A DNA stretch of 64,000 bases. Source: Xanthobacter autotrophicus (GTDB taxonomy: Bacteria > Pseudomonadota > Alphaproteobacteria > Rhizobiales > Xanthobacteraceae). Numbering within the stretch: the first letter of the stretch is position 1; every line of letters begins with the position of its first letter. The stretch covers positions 1-64,000 of the forward strand of contig NZ_JAIVFO010000004.1 in assembly GCF_029991245.1 (NCBI RefSeq), written 5' to 3'. A program made the translations under genes and the position numbers. The notes beneath the pieces are model-generated. The model saw only the letters and a list, made by a program, of their open reading frames with translations, was not told where the DNA came from and searched no databases. Shown one piece after another: positions 18,650-28,084 of the stretch.

Positions 18650-18852
18650 TAAATACCGCGGCCTGCGACGGCCTCTGCAATCCACACCTTCTGACGAACG
18701 CGACACGCCGCCCGGAGCAAGATCAATACGGAACAGCACGTCGTCGGCCTTGAGCGGGGCGTTCGGCGCAACCGGCGCCTCGCCCGGCACGATCGCGACC
18801 GATCGGTGCCCAGCCGCTACCGGCTTACCATCGGTGTCGGAGCCGCTTGATC
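18650..18852 (-). pseudogene. Headless coding fragment
   Basis: The minus strand holds an open stretch (DTDGKPVAAGHRSVAIVPGE, then APLKADDVLFRIDLAPGG) with protein-like composition but no start codon. It looks like the 3' end of a lost gene. I do not recognise it. Confidence 0.3.
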
Positions 18853-18864
18853 ATCGCTGATCCT

Positions 18865-19104
18865 TCATATCTCGGTGCCGGCCACTGGCCGCTCCGCCAA
18901 CGCAAAACTCTGAAGCTTTCGGGCTTTATTGCAGTCGACGTCCGCCGTGGTGATGACTGCCATGAACGCTGCCCTGACGATCTCTTTCCGTGTGGCCTCA
19001 GGGAATTCCTGTCGCACCGCATCAAACAGCTGCTTCGGACTAAGGTCAGGCGCAGCCAGCCGAACCAGTACGGCACAAATCTCCTGAACGCGTTTCGTAG
19101 CCAT
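18865..19104 (-). CDS. Small hypothetical protein
   Basis: 79 residues from the ATG at 19104 (MATKRVQEICAVLVRL); the frame is open further upstream to 19224. A soluble helical protein with DLSPKQLFDAVRQEFPEATRKEIVRAAFMAVI, a helix-turn-helix-sized repeat of charged helices. No family recognised. Confidence 0.5.
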   Translation of the reverse strand: MATKRVQEICAVLVRLAAPDLSPKQLFDAVRQEFPEATRKEIVRAAFMAVITTADVDCNKARKLQSFALAERPVAGTEI

Positions 19105-19263
19105 GAGAGACGCATCCTTCAACATCATGCTCGATGGCATGCAGAATGCCTTCCGAGCCCGCCGGGCGCAATGACCACTTTCGCGAGATCGGGCGCATGT
19201 CTCGTCCCACCAGGTGGCGCACACTTAAATCGAGCTTGGCGTAGCGCCTTCGGCAGCTACGGA

Positions 19264-19758
19264 TCACTTTAGCTCTTTCCGAACGGATTTTGCTGCTTGA
19301 AATCGAGCGCGCGTGCGCTCGTCGGCGCCGGGACCTGGCCTGAAACGCAGATCCTCCGGGCCGACCTCCGCGCCATCTCTGTCAACCAGCTTGACCCTAG
19401 GCAACCGGCGACCACATTGGTCCGTCACCACCACAGGCGGGCGGTTCTCGGAGGCGAATTGGTCACCTCATTGCTGAAGGGCGACCAATGCCGGAGCAAG
19501 CGCGCGGCCCTTCTCCGTAAGGCTGTAGATCGGGCGCGCCAACGCGCCGCCTCGCAGCAAGACCCCAGCCGCACAGAGGCGCTCGAGCCGATCCGACAGC
19601 GTATTTCGCGCCATGCCAAGGCTGCGCTGAAACTCGGAAAACCTCTGCGCCCCCAGGAATGCGTCGCGAATGATGAGGAGTGTCCACCAGTCGCCAACGT
19701 CATTGAGCGCGCGGGCGAGCGAGCAGTTGAACGTCGCGAGATCGGTCTTTCCTGGCAC
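19264..19758 (-). pseudogene. HxlR-family regulator with an in-frame TGA
   Basis: A winged-helix HxlR regulator: CSLARALNDVGDWWTLLIIRDAFLGAQRFSEFQ, LGMARNTLSDRL and YSLTEKGRALAPALVALQQ. At 19468-19470 a TGA stands where the family normally has Trp (L-x-x-WG). Past it the same frame continues cleanly for about 67 more codons (GDQFASENRPPVVVTDQCG, then RLPRVKLVDRDGAEVGPEDL) to a TGA at 19264. So the gene is either freshly broken by a TGG-to-TGA change or read through. It is divergent from the membrane-protein gene at 19827, its probable target. Confidence 0.75.
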
Positions 19759-19826
19759 GGTTGCACGTTGGAATTATTGCAGTTATAGTCTCAGTCTGCA
19801 ACTATTTTAGAATTCGGACAAGCGCC

Positions 19827-20528
19827 ATGACCGAAGGCAGGCAGGTCGAGACGAAAGATGCCGCCAGCGCCGCAATCCGGATTGGCGGCGCCGGGGTGGT
19901 GCTCGGCGCAGTCATGATTGCCGTCGTCAGCGGACTCTATGCGGCGTCGCCCACGGCGGCGACGATGCCCGTGGTGACGGCGCGGCTGCCGGAGGCGCTC
20001 GAAGCCCTGAGAGCGAGCGACGGCATGCAGCTGTGGTGGATTGGCGTGGTGGGCTTGACGGGGGATGTCATCTTCGCTGCGGCCGCAATGATGGTCGCCT
20101 TTGGTCTCGTACTGCGCGGGCAGCCGATCAAGGCGGCGGGATGGCTCGGGATCGCGCTCAGCAATATCATCTTCGTCAGTGTCGACGCGCTCGTTGGACG
20201 AACTTTGGTGGCGGCCGCTTCGAGCGGCACTTCGGAGGCCGGGTTTGTCGCGACCAAGAGTTTCTCCGATGCTCTGTTCATTTCGGGAACCTTCGCCTTC
20301 GGAGCGGGGACATTGCTCCTGTTCGGGCCAGTGCTGATCCGGAGTGGAACGTTTTCATCGCGCGCGATCTCGTTCCTCGGAATCGCCGTCGGATTGCTCG
20401 GTGTCGGTGCTGCGCTGATCTGCCTGTTCGGCGCCGACGCGGGCCAACTGCTGGGTCTTGTGATCGCCGCAGGCTCGGCGATCTTTCTGATTGTCGGCAT
20501 GCGAGCGGCGAAAGACGCCCTTGCCTAG
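19827..20528 (+). CDS. Multi-pass membrane protein
   Basis: 233 residues with about seven hydrophobic segments (for example GGAGVVLGAVMIAVVSGLYA, VGLTGDVIFAAAAMMVAFGL and AISFLGIAVGLLGVGAALIC). The architecture resembles DUF4386-type membrane proteins, but I am not certain of the family. The ATG at 19827 is preferred over the upstream 19761 codon, which would begin inside the divergent regulator's promoter. Divergent from the HxlR gene. Its stop codon TAG coincides with the CTAG at the left end of the IS1380 element. Confidence 0.65.
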   Translation: MTEGRQVETKDAASAAIRIGGAGVVLGAVMIAVVSGLYAASPTAATMPVVTARLPEALEALRASDGMQLWWIGVVGLTGDVIFAAAAMMVAFGLVLRGQPIKAAGWLGIALSNIIFVSVDALVGRTLVAAASSGTSEAGFVATKSFSDALFISGTFAFGAGTLLLFGPVLIRSGTFSSRAISFLGIAVGLLGVGAALICLFGADAGQLLGLVIAAGSAIFLIVGMRAAKDALA

Positions 20529-22162
20529 CCCGCATTATGCAGCGCTTTGAGCTTTGTGCCGCTTGCGGCGCAGTTTTTGGGTGATGCGATCGAGAGTTTT
20601 TGGTCACACCGACGCGCATTTCCGTCACCGGCGGCGTGGCCAGAGTTCGAAGAGGAAGGGTTTGCGGGTTGACGGGACAGGTTTGGTTTTCGGGGCGTGG
20701 CGCCGCGCCGCTCAGGTGGCGAGGCGCGGGATTTTTTCGAGTGCGAAACGCAAGATGTCCTGTCCGCAGCACGATGTCGGCAAATGAATCCTGATCATCG
20801 TCTTCATCTCGACGACGCGCGCGGCGATCTTGATCAGCCGCAGGCGCAGCGTGTCGAACTGCGCGACGCGCCACATCGATCGCCGCGGCATTGACTGGCG
20901 CAAGCCCCACATCAACCAGTAGGCGCCGGCGTGCAGGAACAAACGCAGCTGGTTGGCGCTGGCCTTCATGCAGGACGTGCGGTCCGCCGCCAGATGCGTC
21001 TTCCAGGATTTGATGTGATTCTCGGCCTGACCTCGTCGGCAGTACACGTCCTCGTAAAGCCTGCGCGCGTTGCGGGTCGTCAGATTGGTGACGACAAAGC
21101 GCGTATCGGGTCCGTCCGCGCTGGCCTCGACGCGGGCGATGATGCGCTCGACGCGGCTCCAGCTTTGTGCGCCGTCGAGGAACTCCTTGAAGCGTCGAAC
21201 CTTGCCGTTTTTGGGCGTAGCCTCGAACGTCGCCGTCGCTTTGGCCTTGAGGGCCAGGATGTGCGCTCGCAACGTCGAGGTCGGCGCCACGCCGAAGACG
21301 AAGTCGAGACCGTTGGCGCGGCAGAAGTCGATCGTCTCCGGCGTGCAATAATGGCTATCGCCGCGCAGCAGGATTTCGGTCTTGGGCCAATGGCTGCGAA
21401 CGGCGAGCAACAGGCGGCGCAAGAAGGCCCTGATCTCCTTGCCGCTGGGCCGGCTGGCGGGACGCAGAATGGCGGTGACGAAGCGACCGGCGCCGTCGAA
21501 CACGACGATCGGCTGAAAGCCGTATTCGTCATAGTGCGCATTGAACAACCGCAATTGCTGGCCGCCATGGACGGCGTCGAACGTGTCGTCGATGTCGAGG
21601 GTGATGCGCTTGGGGACCTGCGTGAACGATTCGCAATAGAGGTCGACCATGGCGTGGCCCATGCGCAGCAGGGCGCGGGCGTCGGGCAGATTTTCCAGAC
21701 GCGAGATCGTCGACTGCGAACACAGATCGCGGTCTGAGGGCGAAAGATCATGCGCCATCTTGAAGACGGGATCGACGCGAAGGCTGTTGGCGTCGTTGCC
21801 GTCCTCGTAACCCGCGGCGATCATCAGCAGGCGAAACCGGATGATGTCGGCGAGCGTGTGCGTGATCTGCTCCGGCGCGCGCGGATCGACAATGCAGGCG
21901 GCCATGCGTTCGGCGACGCGAAGACGTTGCTCGACCTCGCGCAACACCAGCACGCCGCTGTCCGACGACAACAATCCGCCGTCGAATTTGGCGACGACAG
22001 GCTTGCCGGAAACAGGTGACAGGCCTGGCAACGGCAGCATCGGATCAATCATGGCGGGTGTGGCCTTTTGAAATCGCGTTGATTGGCGTCGACAACCAAA
22101 TCATACACGAAATCAGCTCGTTAAGCTGCATCCGCCTGCTTGCGCTGCATAATGCGGGCTAG
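20525..22162 (-). mobile_element. IS1380-family insertion sequence, complete
   Basis: Perfect 21-bp terminal inverted repeats, 20525-20545 (CTAGCCCGCATTATGCAGCG...) and 22142-22162. The outermost CTAG on both sides is palindromic and probably the 4-bp target duplication. It carries one intact transposase gene. The element has landed at the very end of the preceding membrane-protein gene without changing its stop. Confidence 0.88.
20712..22052 (-). CDS. IS1380-family transposase
   Basis: 446 residues, full length, DDE transposase. Typical motifs: FDGGLLSSDSGVLVLREVE, GYEDGNDANSLRVDPVFK, LDIDDTFDAVHGGQQL (first catalytic Asp region), ILLRGDSHYCTPETIDFC and YCRRGQAENHIKSWK (last catalytic acidic region). 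Inside the IS at 20525-22162. Confidence 0.93.
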   Translation of the reverse strand: MIDPMLPLPGLSPVSGKPVVAKFDGGLLSSDSGVLVLREVEQRLRVAERMAACIVDPRAPEQITHTLADIIRFRLLMIAAGYEDGNDANSLRVDPVFKMAHDLSPSDRDLCSQSTISRLENLPDARALLRMGHAMVDLYCESFTQVPKRITLDIDDTFDAVHGGQQLRLFNAHYDEYGFQPIVVFDGAGRFVTAILRPASRPSGKEIRAFLRRLLLAVRSHWPKTEILLRGDSHYCTPETIDFCRANGLDFVFGVAPTSTLRAHILALKAKATATFEATPKNGKVRRFKEFLDGAQSWSRVERIIARVEASADGPDTRFVVTNLTTRNARRLYEDVYCRRGQAENHIKSWKTHLAADRTSCMKASANQLRLFLHAGAYWLMWGLRQSMPRRSMWRVAQFDTLRLRLIKIAARVVEMKTMIRIHLPTSCCGQDILRFALEKIPRLAT

Positions 22163-23212
22163 AGCGTTTTCCGCTCATAATGGCTCATATCCTGCGGCCA
22201 TGAAGAAGTTCTGGCATTCCTTTGGCGTGAAGCAGTCGATGAGGCGACCGATGGCGTCCCACAGGCCGGCGACGGAGCGCTCGGCGGCATTGCGCAGGAG
22301 CGCCTTGAGCTTTGAGAATGCCTTCTCGATGGGATTGAAGTCGGGGCTGTAGGGCGGCAGATAAAGCAGACCGGCGCCGGCAGCCTCGATGGCGGCGCGG
22401 ACCTGAGGCCCCTTGTGGGAGCCGAGATTGTCCATCACCACCATGTCGCCTGGCGAAAGCTCGGGACTGAGAACCTGTTCCACATAGGCCTGGAATGCCA
22501 CGGCGTTGATCGGGCCGTCGAGTACCATGGGTGCGACCATGCCGGTGGATCTCAGGCCGGCGACGAAGGTGGTCGTCTTCCAGTGGCCGTGCGGCACGCC
22601 GACCCGCAGGCGTTTCCCGCGCCGGCAACGGCCGTGGCGGCGCGCCATGTTGGTGGAAGCCCAGGTCTCGTCGATGAAGACGAGCCGCTCCGGGTCCAGG
22701 TCCAGTTGGCCGTCGAACCAGGCTTGGCGCTGTTTCAGGATATCGGGGCGGTCCTGCTCGGCCGCGTGCGCGGTCTTTTTTTCCAAGTGATGGCGTGACG
22801 GTCGAAGAAGCGCCAAAGCGTGCCGATGGCGAAGCGGTGCCCGTGGGCGGCCAGCTGATGCTGAAGCTCCATCAGGGTGATGTCGCCTGTCTCCTCCACC
22901 AGCTTCAGGATCAGGTCGGCCTGCGCCTCGATCCGGGCGGAGAGGGTGTCACCGCCGCGCGGCTTGGCCGCGACGCTTCCGGTTTCCCGTACCCTGGCGC
23001 ACCAGCGCACGGCGCTGGCGATACTCACTCCGAAGCGCTCGGCCGCCTGCCGCCGCGACATCCCGCCCTCGACGGCGGCAACCACCCGCTCCCGCAGGTC
23101 CAAAGACAGCGTCCTGGCCATGCATGTCGGCCTCCCTCTCCGACACGAAGCTCGAATCAGAACGCCGCTGATTTGGGAATCCCAGCCGAATCAAAACGCG
23201 AGGAAAACGCTC
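22162..23212 (-). mobile_element. IS630-family insertion sequence, complete
   Basis: Inverted repeats GAGCGTTTTCC (22162-22172) and GGAAAACGCTC (23202-23212), flanked on each side by TA (22160-22161 and 23213-23214), the target duplicated by IS630 elements. The left TA lies inside the CTAG that ends the adjacent IS1380 element, so this IS appears to have inserted into that site. Confidence 0.85.
22175..23121 (-). CDS. IS630-family transposase, two frames joined by -1 frameshift
   Basis: The first frame (22735-23121) encodes the helix-turn-helix part ([35 protein letters not shown]). The second (22175-22816) encodes the DDE catalytic part: [21 protein letters not shown] and [18 protein letters not shown]. 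They overlap at a run of seven A on the coding strand (22776-22782 as T) in the context GGAAAAAAAGACC. A -1 slip there fuses TWKK to KTAHAAEQD. This matches the programmed frameshifting known for IS630 relatives. Confidence 0.85.
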
Positions 23213-23214
23213 TA

Positions 23215-23680
23215 GCTAGCCGGCACTGTCCGAAGTGCCAAGGAACGGCTCGGGCAGAGCGGTTGGCCGCACGCCAGGCTGAGCTGCTCCCGGTAACCTA
23301 CTTCCACGTCGTGTTCACGCTGCCGGCACCGGTGGCCGTGATCGCGTTCCAGAACAAGGCGGCGGTCTATGCCATCCTGTTCAGAGCGGCGGCCGAGACG
23401 CTGCGCACCATCGGCGCCGATCCGAAGCATCTCGGCGCGGAGATTGGCCTTGTCGCCGTCCTCCACACTTGGGGCCAGAATCTGCGCCATCATGCCCGGT
23501 GGTGGCCCGTCGCCCGATGGCACGCGCTGGATCGCGTGCCGCCCCGGCTTCTTCCTGCCCCTGCGCGTGCTGTCGCCGGAAGGACTGTCGTCACCACGGC
23601 AAGGCGAAGGTCATGACCCTCGGTGCCGGCGAGTTCATCCGGTGCTGTCTGCTCCACATGGCGTATGTCTCCTTTTCAAA
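23215..23680 (+). pseudogene. IS91-family transposase remnant
   Basis: Family signatures appear in pieces: SRHCPKCQG with the zinc-binding cysteines, LPVTYFHVVFTLPAPVAVIA, AAAETLRTIGADPKHLGAEIG and VLHTWGQ in one frame, then PGGGPSPDGTRW and FLPLRVLS in the next, then VMTLGAGEFI in another. Several frameshifts and a missing start make it dead. The left end is cut by the IS630 element. Confidence 0.8.
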
Positions 23681-23809
23681 TCATCGGCATGGCCCGAACA
23701 GCTCATCGAAGAGGTCGCCGAACCACGCCTCGAACACGTCCACCTTGGCCTCCGTGACGGGGATATGCTCGGGCCAGTCATCGGTGACGGTCCAGGTCGC
23801 GAGGTCATG
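23681..23809 (-). pseudogene. Short coding remnant
   Basis: An open minus-strand stretch reading HDLATWTVTDDWPEH, then TEAKVDVFEAWFGDLFDELFG, bounded upstream by an in-frame TAA and lacking a start codon. The composition is convincingly protein-like. It looks like the end of a small plasmid gene. No family assigned. Confidence 0.35.
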
Positions 23810-24038
23810 TTACGGCGGTTGGCCCGGAAAGGGCCAAGGATAGCTGAGCAACGGTTCAAGCTGCTCGGATGCGGTCGGCGGGCGTTCCTTACGAAGTCTG
23901 GCCATTGCGCCAGAATCGCCGAACGAGGCCGCTGAAAGAATAGCCTTTTTCTACGCTGGAAGCCTCCGCGCGCCGTGGCGTAAAAATACTTGCACGCGGC
24001 GGCACGGGGCGGAAACGGCGTAGGAGCGGAGGCGATCG
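23810..24038. other. No supported gene
   Basis: Stretch between the coding remnant and the GNAT toxin gene. I see no convincing frame, RNA gene or repeat here. Confidence 0.4.
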
Positions 24039-24545
24039 TCATGGTGATAGCAGGCTCAGCGCCGTCGCCATCGGCAGATAGAGGGTGCGCGGCCGCTTGA
24101 CCAAATGCATGAAGCCAAAGACGGCATAGAAAGCGGCTGCGTTGTCGTCGATGGCGTCGGCGAAGATAGCGTGCGCTCCGATAGGCGCGGCCGCCACGGT
24201 TCTGATGGCGTCGAACAGCAGGGCTTCCCCAAGCCCATGTCCGGCGTAATCGCTATGCCGCCCAAGCCAGCCGATCAGCACCGCCGGGACGGTCGGATAG
24301 CGCGGCAGCTTCTTCGCCAGCGGCTCGGGAACCTCGTTCAACGGCACGTTGCTGGACGACAGGGTGTAGAAGCCCGCCACCCGGTCCGTCGCGATCTCCC
24401 TGGCGACGAAGCAGGTGGCGTATTTATTCTTCACGTCCTGCGAGACGGCCTTGCGGAAGTAGCTGTCGATCCGGTCGTTGCCGCAGGTGAAATCTGCCCG
24501 CTTGTGCGCCTTCGCCAGCGGCTCGATGGTGAAGTGGACGCTCAC
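24039..24545 (-). CDS. GNAT acetyltransferase toxin of a type II TA pair
   Basis: 168 residues. GNAT fold with YATCFVAREIATDRVAGFYTLSS, the acetyl-CoA loop near WLGRHSDYAGHGLGEALLFDAI and the C-terminal AAFYAVFGFMHL. Toxins of this type (TacT/AtaT) acetylate the amino acid on charged tRNA and stop translation. It overlaps the DUF1778 antitoxin by 4 bases, as usual for the pair. Confidence 0.9.
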   Translation of the reverse strand: MSVHFTIEPLAKAHKRADFTCGNDRIDSYFRKAVSQDVKNKYATCFVAREIATDRVAGFYTLSSSNVPLNEVPEPLAKKLPRYPTVPAVLIGWLGRHSDYAGHGLGEALLFDAIRTVAAAPIGAHAIFADAIDDNAAAFYAVFGFMHLVKRPRTLYLPMATALSLLSP

Positions 24546-24832
24546 CGGCGTTCGATCAGCTCGGCATGGCGTTTCGCCGCGCGGGCCAGCCGCTCGTTCG
24601 GCTTGGGCGGATTGATCAGTGCCTCGGCGAAGCGGATTTGGTCCTCGCGCGCGAGGCGCATGATGTCGGCGTCCTCGACAACGCGTCGTGCGTCCTCGCC
24701 AGCGGTGGCGATGAGATAGCCGGTCAGGGTCAGGCCGCGCAGGCGAGCGGCGCGCTGAATCTGATCATAGACATGGACCGGGATACGCGCTTCCAATCGG
24801 GCGGTCTCGGCTTCAACTTGGGGCTTTGGCAT
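24542..24832 (-). CDS. DUF1778 antitoxin
   Basis: 96 residues from the ATG at 24832, preceded by AAAGGAGG. The N-terminal ribbon-helix-helix (ARLEARIPVHVYDQIQRAARLRGLTLTGYLIATA) binds DNA and the C-terminal tail would wrap the GNAT toxin. First gene of the pair. Probably autoregulates through the palindrome at 24858-24874. Confidence 0.9.
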   Translation of the reverse strand: MPKPQVEAETARLEARIPVHVYDQIQRAARLRGLTLTGYLIATAGEDARRVVEDADIMRLAREDQIRFAEALINPPKPNERLARAAKRHAELIERR

Positions 24833-24857
24833 AAGGGCCTCCTTTTGTCCCATCATT

Positions 24858-24874
24858 TACGGCAAAATGCCGTA
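24858..24874. promoter_or_regulatory. Operator candidate for the GNAT/DUF1778 pair
   Basis: TACGGCA-AAA-TGCCGTA, a perfect inverted repeat 25 bp upstream of the antitoxin start. Position and form suit binding by the ribbon-helix-helix antitoxin. Confidence 0.6.
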
Positions 24875-24949
24875 TCGTTCAAGATGCCACATGCCCCTCC
24901 TTGGTCGTTTCCTTCTCGGTATTGGAGTGCTTCCGCGTCCCAATCATCC

Positions 24950-25885
24950 TTACCTGCATGGCCACGTCGACACCACCTTCCCATCGGTCTGCACGAACAG
25001 CGCGGCGAGGCCGAGGCGGCGGGCGAGCGCCGGGCCCTCACTCGCCCCGCGCACCATCAAGGCGGTGGCCCAGGCATCCGCCGCCATGCAGGTCTCGCTG
25101 AGCACGGTGACGGCGGCAAGGTCGTTCTCCAGCGGTGCGCCGCGAAACGGGTCCATGGTGTGCGAGACCGCCCGCCCCGCCACCTGCCTTTGGTGGCGAT
25201 AGCTGCCGGACGTGGCGACGGCGGCGCCGGACAGCTCCAGCACGCCGAGAATCTCCCGCTCCCCCGGCGTGGGCTTTTCATGGGCGATGGTCCAGGGGCG
25301 GCCATCGGGCTTCGTGCCCTCGGCCCGCATCTCGCCGTCGATGCCCACCAGCCAGGAGGACAGGCCCGCCGCCGTCATCTCCCGCGCCAATTCGTCCACG
25401 CCGAAGCCCTTGGCGATGCCGGAGAGGTCAAGCCGCAACGGCGCCAGCCGGCGCGCGCGACAGCCGGCCGGATCGAGCTGAAGAGTTTTCGGCGGCTCGA
25501 ACGAGGGACGGCCGGCAATCGCGGCGATGCGCCCGCCATCGGGCACGCGCGCGCCGCCGCCGAAGCCCCAGGCCTGGACCAGATCGCCCACGCCGATATC
25601 GAACGCCCCCTGCGACAGGCGGCCGATCTCCAGGGCCGTGGCGAGTACATGCGCCAGTTCGCGGGGGATCTGCACCCAGGCGCCCACCGGCGCGGCGTTG
25701 AGCCGCTCCAGATCCGACTCCGGGCGCCAGGTGGACATCTGCTGCTCCACCCGCTCGACGGCGCCCTGGAGGCGGTGGGTCAGCGCCGCCTCGTCCACAT
25801 CGCCGCCCGCATGGAACACGGCCGACCAGCGCGAGCCCATGGCGGGGCCGCTCAGGGCGTGGCGATGCGGGGCCTCAGTAGACAT
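24950..25885 (-). CDS. apbE: FAD:protein FMN transferase
   Basis: About 311 residues. ApbE attaches FMN covalently to Thr/Ser of exported redox proteins. Motifs: GPAMGSRWSAVF, MSTWRPESDLERLN, GAFDIGVGDLVQAWGFG, DLSGIAKGFGVDELA, and SGSYRHQ and TVLSETCMAADAWATALM near the Mg site. I used the ATG at 25885, which overlaps the upstream gene; other in-frame starts exist up to 25921. No signal peptide or lipobox is evident from this start, unlike many exported ApbE proteins. It ends the flavin operon. Confidence 0.88.
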   Translation of the reverse strand: MSTEAPHRHALSGPAMGSRWSAVFHAGGDVDEAALTHRLQGAVERVEQQMSTWRPESDLERLNAAPVGAWVQIPRELAHVLATALEIGRLSQGAFDIGVGDLVQAWGFGGGARVPDGGRIAAIAGRPSFEPPKTLQLDPAGCRARRLAPLRLDLSGIAKGFGVDELAREMTAAGLSSWLVGIDGEMRAEGTKPDGRPWTIAHEKPTPGEREILGVLELSGAAVATSGSYRHQRQVAGRAVSHTMDPFRGAPLENDLAAVTVLSETCMAADAWATALMVRGASEGPALARRLGLAALFVQTDGKVVSTWPCR

Positions 25886-28067
25886 CTTCGACATAGCGCC
25901 CGCACGACTTGAGGGTGGCAAGATCGAGGCCGAGCGGGCGCACCACCGGCTCGAAGGCGCGGGTCACCGCATCGGCCATGTCGCGGCCGCCGCACACCAG
26001 AATCTGCGCGCCCTGCTTCAGCAGTTCCCGCAGGCGCGGCGCATCGGCGGCGATCCGGTCCTGGACATAGGCGCCCCCTTCCACATCCCGCGAGAAGGCG
26101 GTCTTGAGGGAGGTCAGGCGCCGTTCCGCCAGATGCTGGGCCAGTTCATGTTCGTACAGGAAATCGGAAGCGGCGCTGCGCCCGCCCCAGTAGAGATGCA
26201 TGGGCCGCCCCGCCGCATTGGCGCGCACGAAGCCGGCAAGCGGCCCGATGCCGGCCCCGGCGCCGATCAGGATCAGCGGCGCGCGCCCCGCCGCCGGGCG
26301 GAACGCCGGATTCTCGCGGATGAAGGCGTTGATCGCGCCACCCGGGGCCAGCGCGTGCAGGAAGGTGGAGCACCGCCCGCCTTCCCGCAGCCGCACGCAG
26401 ATCTCCAGCACCCCGTCGCGGGTGGACGAGGCGAGCGAGTAGAAGCGGGGCATGGTGTCCCCCGGCGGCACGATCCCCGCCAGGTCCCCCGCCGCGAAGG
26501 CCGGCAGGCGGCCGGGCGTGCCGGTGCGCGGATCACGCGGGGCCTGAAAGCGCAGGATCGCCACCGGCGTGCCCAGCGCCTCGCCATAAAGCTCACGCCC
26601 GGCGAGCACCAGCGGCACGGTCTTCGGCGGCTCGGCCACGTGGGAGAGCGTGAGGTCGTGCCCCAGCACGGCGCCGAGGTCTTGCCCCCATTGGGCGAAT
26701 TCCTGGGCCGAGCGCCGGTCCACCCGCTTCAGCGGCAAGAGGCGCGGGCACCCTTTGGCCTCCAGCGCGTCGGCGACCTCCTGGGCGAACCGGCAGAAAT
26801 GCGGGAAGTTGCGATCGCCGAAGCCCAGCACCGCCACCGGCGGACGCCCCGGCACGCGCGCGAGGCGGGACAGGAAGCCCTTGGCCGAGGCCGGCGCATC
26901 GCCTTCGCCATAGGTGGCGGTGAGGATCAGAAGCCGGTCGGCGGCAAGATGTGCCGCGCCCACCTCGTTCATGGCGGCGATGTGCACCCGGTGCCCGGCG
27001 GCAGTAAGGGCGGCATGCAGGGTGCCGGCGAAGCCCCAGGTGGAATTGCCTTCGCTGCCCACGAGAATCACCGTATCGGCGCCGCGCGCGGGCGCATTCG
27101 CGGTGAAGCGCGGACGGGCCGCCCGCCGGCGCGCCCACAGGATGATGCCGGTGGCGCCCAGCATCGGCACGGCGGCCGAGGAGAGCCCCAGCAGCAGGCC
27201 GAGCAGCCACGCGCCCCGCCCGGTGTGGAGGGTGCGGACAAGATCATTGATCCGCTCCAGCCCGGTGGCCGGGGCGAAGGCCAGGGCCGCGCCGGTGGCG
27301 GCGTCGATCTGCGTCTCGCCGGCGGCGGTGCGCAGGGTGAAGATGTCGGTGGGATCGGCGGGATCGGGGAAGCTCAGCTCGCGCAGCTCCGCCAGCGGCA
27401 CGGATCGCAGCGCGGCGAGGGTGCCCACCGGCGCCGGCGTGCCGCCGCTCGCGGTGACGGCGGGGGCAATCCCCTGCGCCTCGGGGATGAGGCCGAAGGT
27501 GCCGGCGGACATCCACAGGCCGGTGAGGGAGGACAGCACCAGCCCGGCGACGGCCAGCCGCCCCAGTTCGCCGTGCCAGCGCTGGGCCGGCGTGCCGCGG
27601 ATCGGCCGCAGCAGCGCCCCCGCGCCGCCGAGCCGTCGCGCGAGCAGCAGCATGCCAGACACGCTCAGCGCCAGCATGGCCAGCGCGCCCAGCCCGGCCG
27701 CGGCCCGGCCCGCGTCGCCGGCCAGGAAGGAGCGGTGGAGACTGGTGATGAAGCGCGTGGTCTCAGGCACCTGATAGGGTCCCAGCCCCGTGCCGGTGGC
27801 CGGATCGACCCGCTCCACGCCGCGCGCGTCGCCGTCGTCGAAGGCCACCGTGAGGCTGCCATCCGGCCGCTGGCGGATGGCGCTGATGCCCGGGTGGCGC
27901 GCGGCGACTTGCGCCGCGAGGCCCGCGACGCTGGTGCCCGCAGGCACCGCTGGAGCCGCCGCGCGGTCCAATGCCGGCTGAAGCGAGAGCACGGCACCGG
28001 TGACGGCGACCACCGTGAGGCCGAGCGCCAGCACGACGCCCGGCAGCCCATGAAGACGGCGCAGCAT
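25875..28067 (-). CDS. PepSY-membrane / flavodoxin / FAD-NAD(P) reductase fusion
   Basis: 730 residues. N-terminal PepSY-associated membrane region (LHGLPGVVLALGLTVVAVTG, helices near residues 185-210 and 230-260, and another near 375). Then a flavodoxin domain (GSEGNSTWGFAGTLHAAL, LTATYGEGDAPASA) and a C-terminal reductase like the sulfite reductase flavoprotein (RFYSLASS for FAD, GAGAGIGPLAGFVRAN for NADPH, CGGRDMADAV). It likely moves electrons from cytoplasmic NAD(P)H across the membrane. The start at 28067 agrees with the conserved N-terminal helix; the open frame extends far upstream without coding sense. Confidence 0.88.
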   Translation of the reverse strand: MLRRLHGLPGVVLALGLTVVAVTGAVLSLQPALDRAAAPAVPAGTSVAGLAAQVAARHPGISAIRQRPDGSLTVAFDDGDARGVERVDPATGTGLGPYQVPETTRFITSLHRSFLAGDAGRAAAGLGALAMLALSVSGMLLLARRLGGAGALLRPIRGTPAQRWHGELGRLAVAGLVLSSLTGLWMSAGTFGLIPEAQGIAPAVTASGGTPAPVGTLAALRSVPLAELRELSFPDPADPTDIFTLRTAAGETQIDAATGAALAFAPATGLERINDLVRTLHTGRGAWLLGLLLGLSSAAVPMLGATGIILWARRRAARPRFTANAPARGADTVILVGSEGNSTWGFAGTLHAALTAAGHRVHIAAMNEVGAAHLAADRLLILTATYGEGDAPASAKGFLSRLARVPGRPPVAVLGFGDRNFPHFCRFAQEVADALEAKGCPRLLPLKRVDRRSAQEFAQWGQDLGAVLGHDLTLSHVAEPPKTVPLVLAGRELYGEALGTPVAILRFQAPRDPRTGTPGRLPAFAAGDLAGIVPPGDTMPRFYSLASSTRDGVLEICVRLREGGRCSTFLHALAPGGAINAFIRENPAFRPAAGRAPLILIGAGAGIGPLAGFVRANAAGRPMHLYWGGRSAASDFLYEHELAQHLAERRLTSLKTAFSRDVEGGAYVQDRIAADAPRLRELLKQGAQILVCGGRDMADAVTRAFEPVVRPLGLDLATLKSCGRYVEDVY

Positions 28068-28084
28068 GTTGATGTCCGTTTCGG

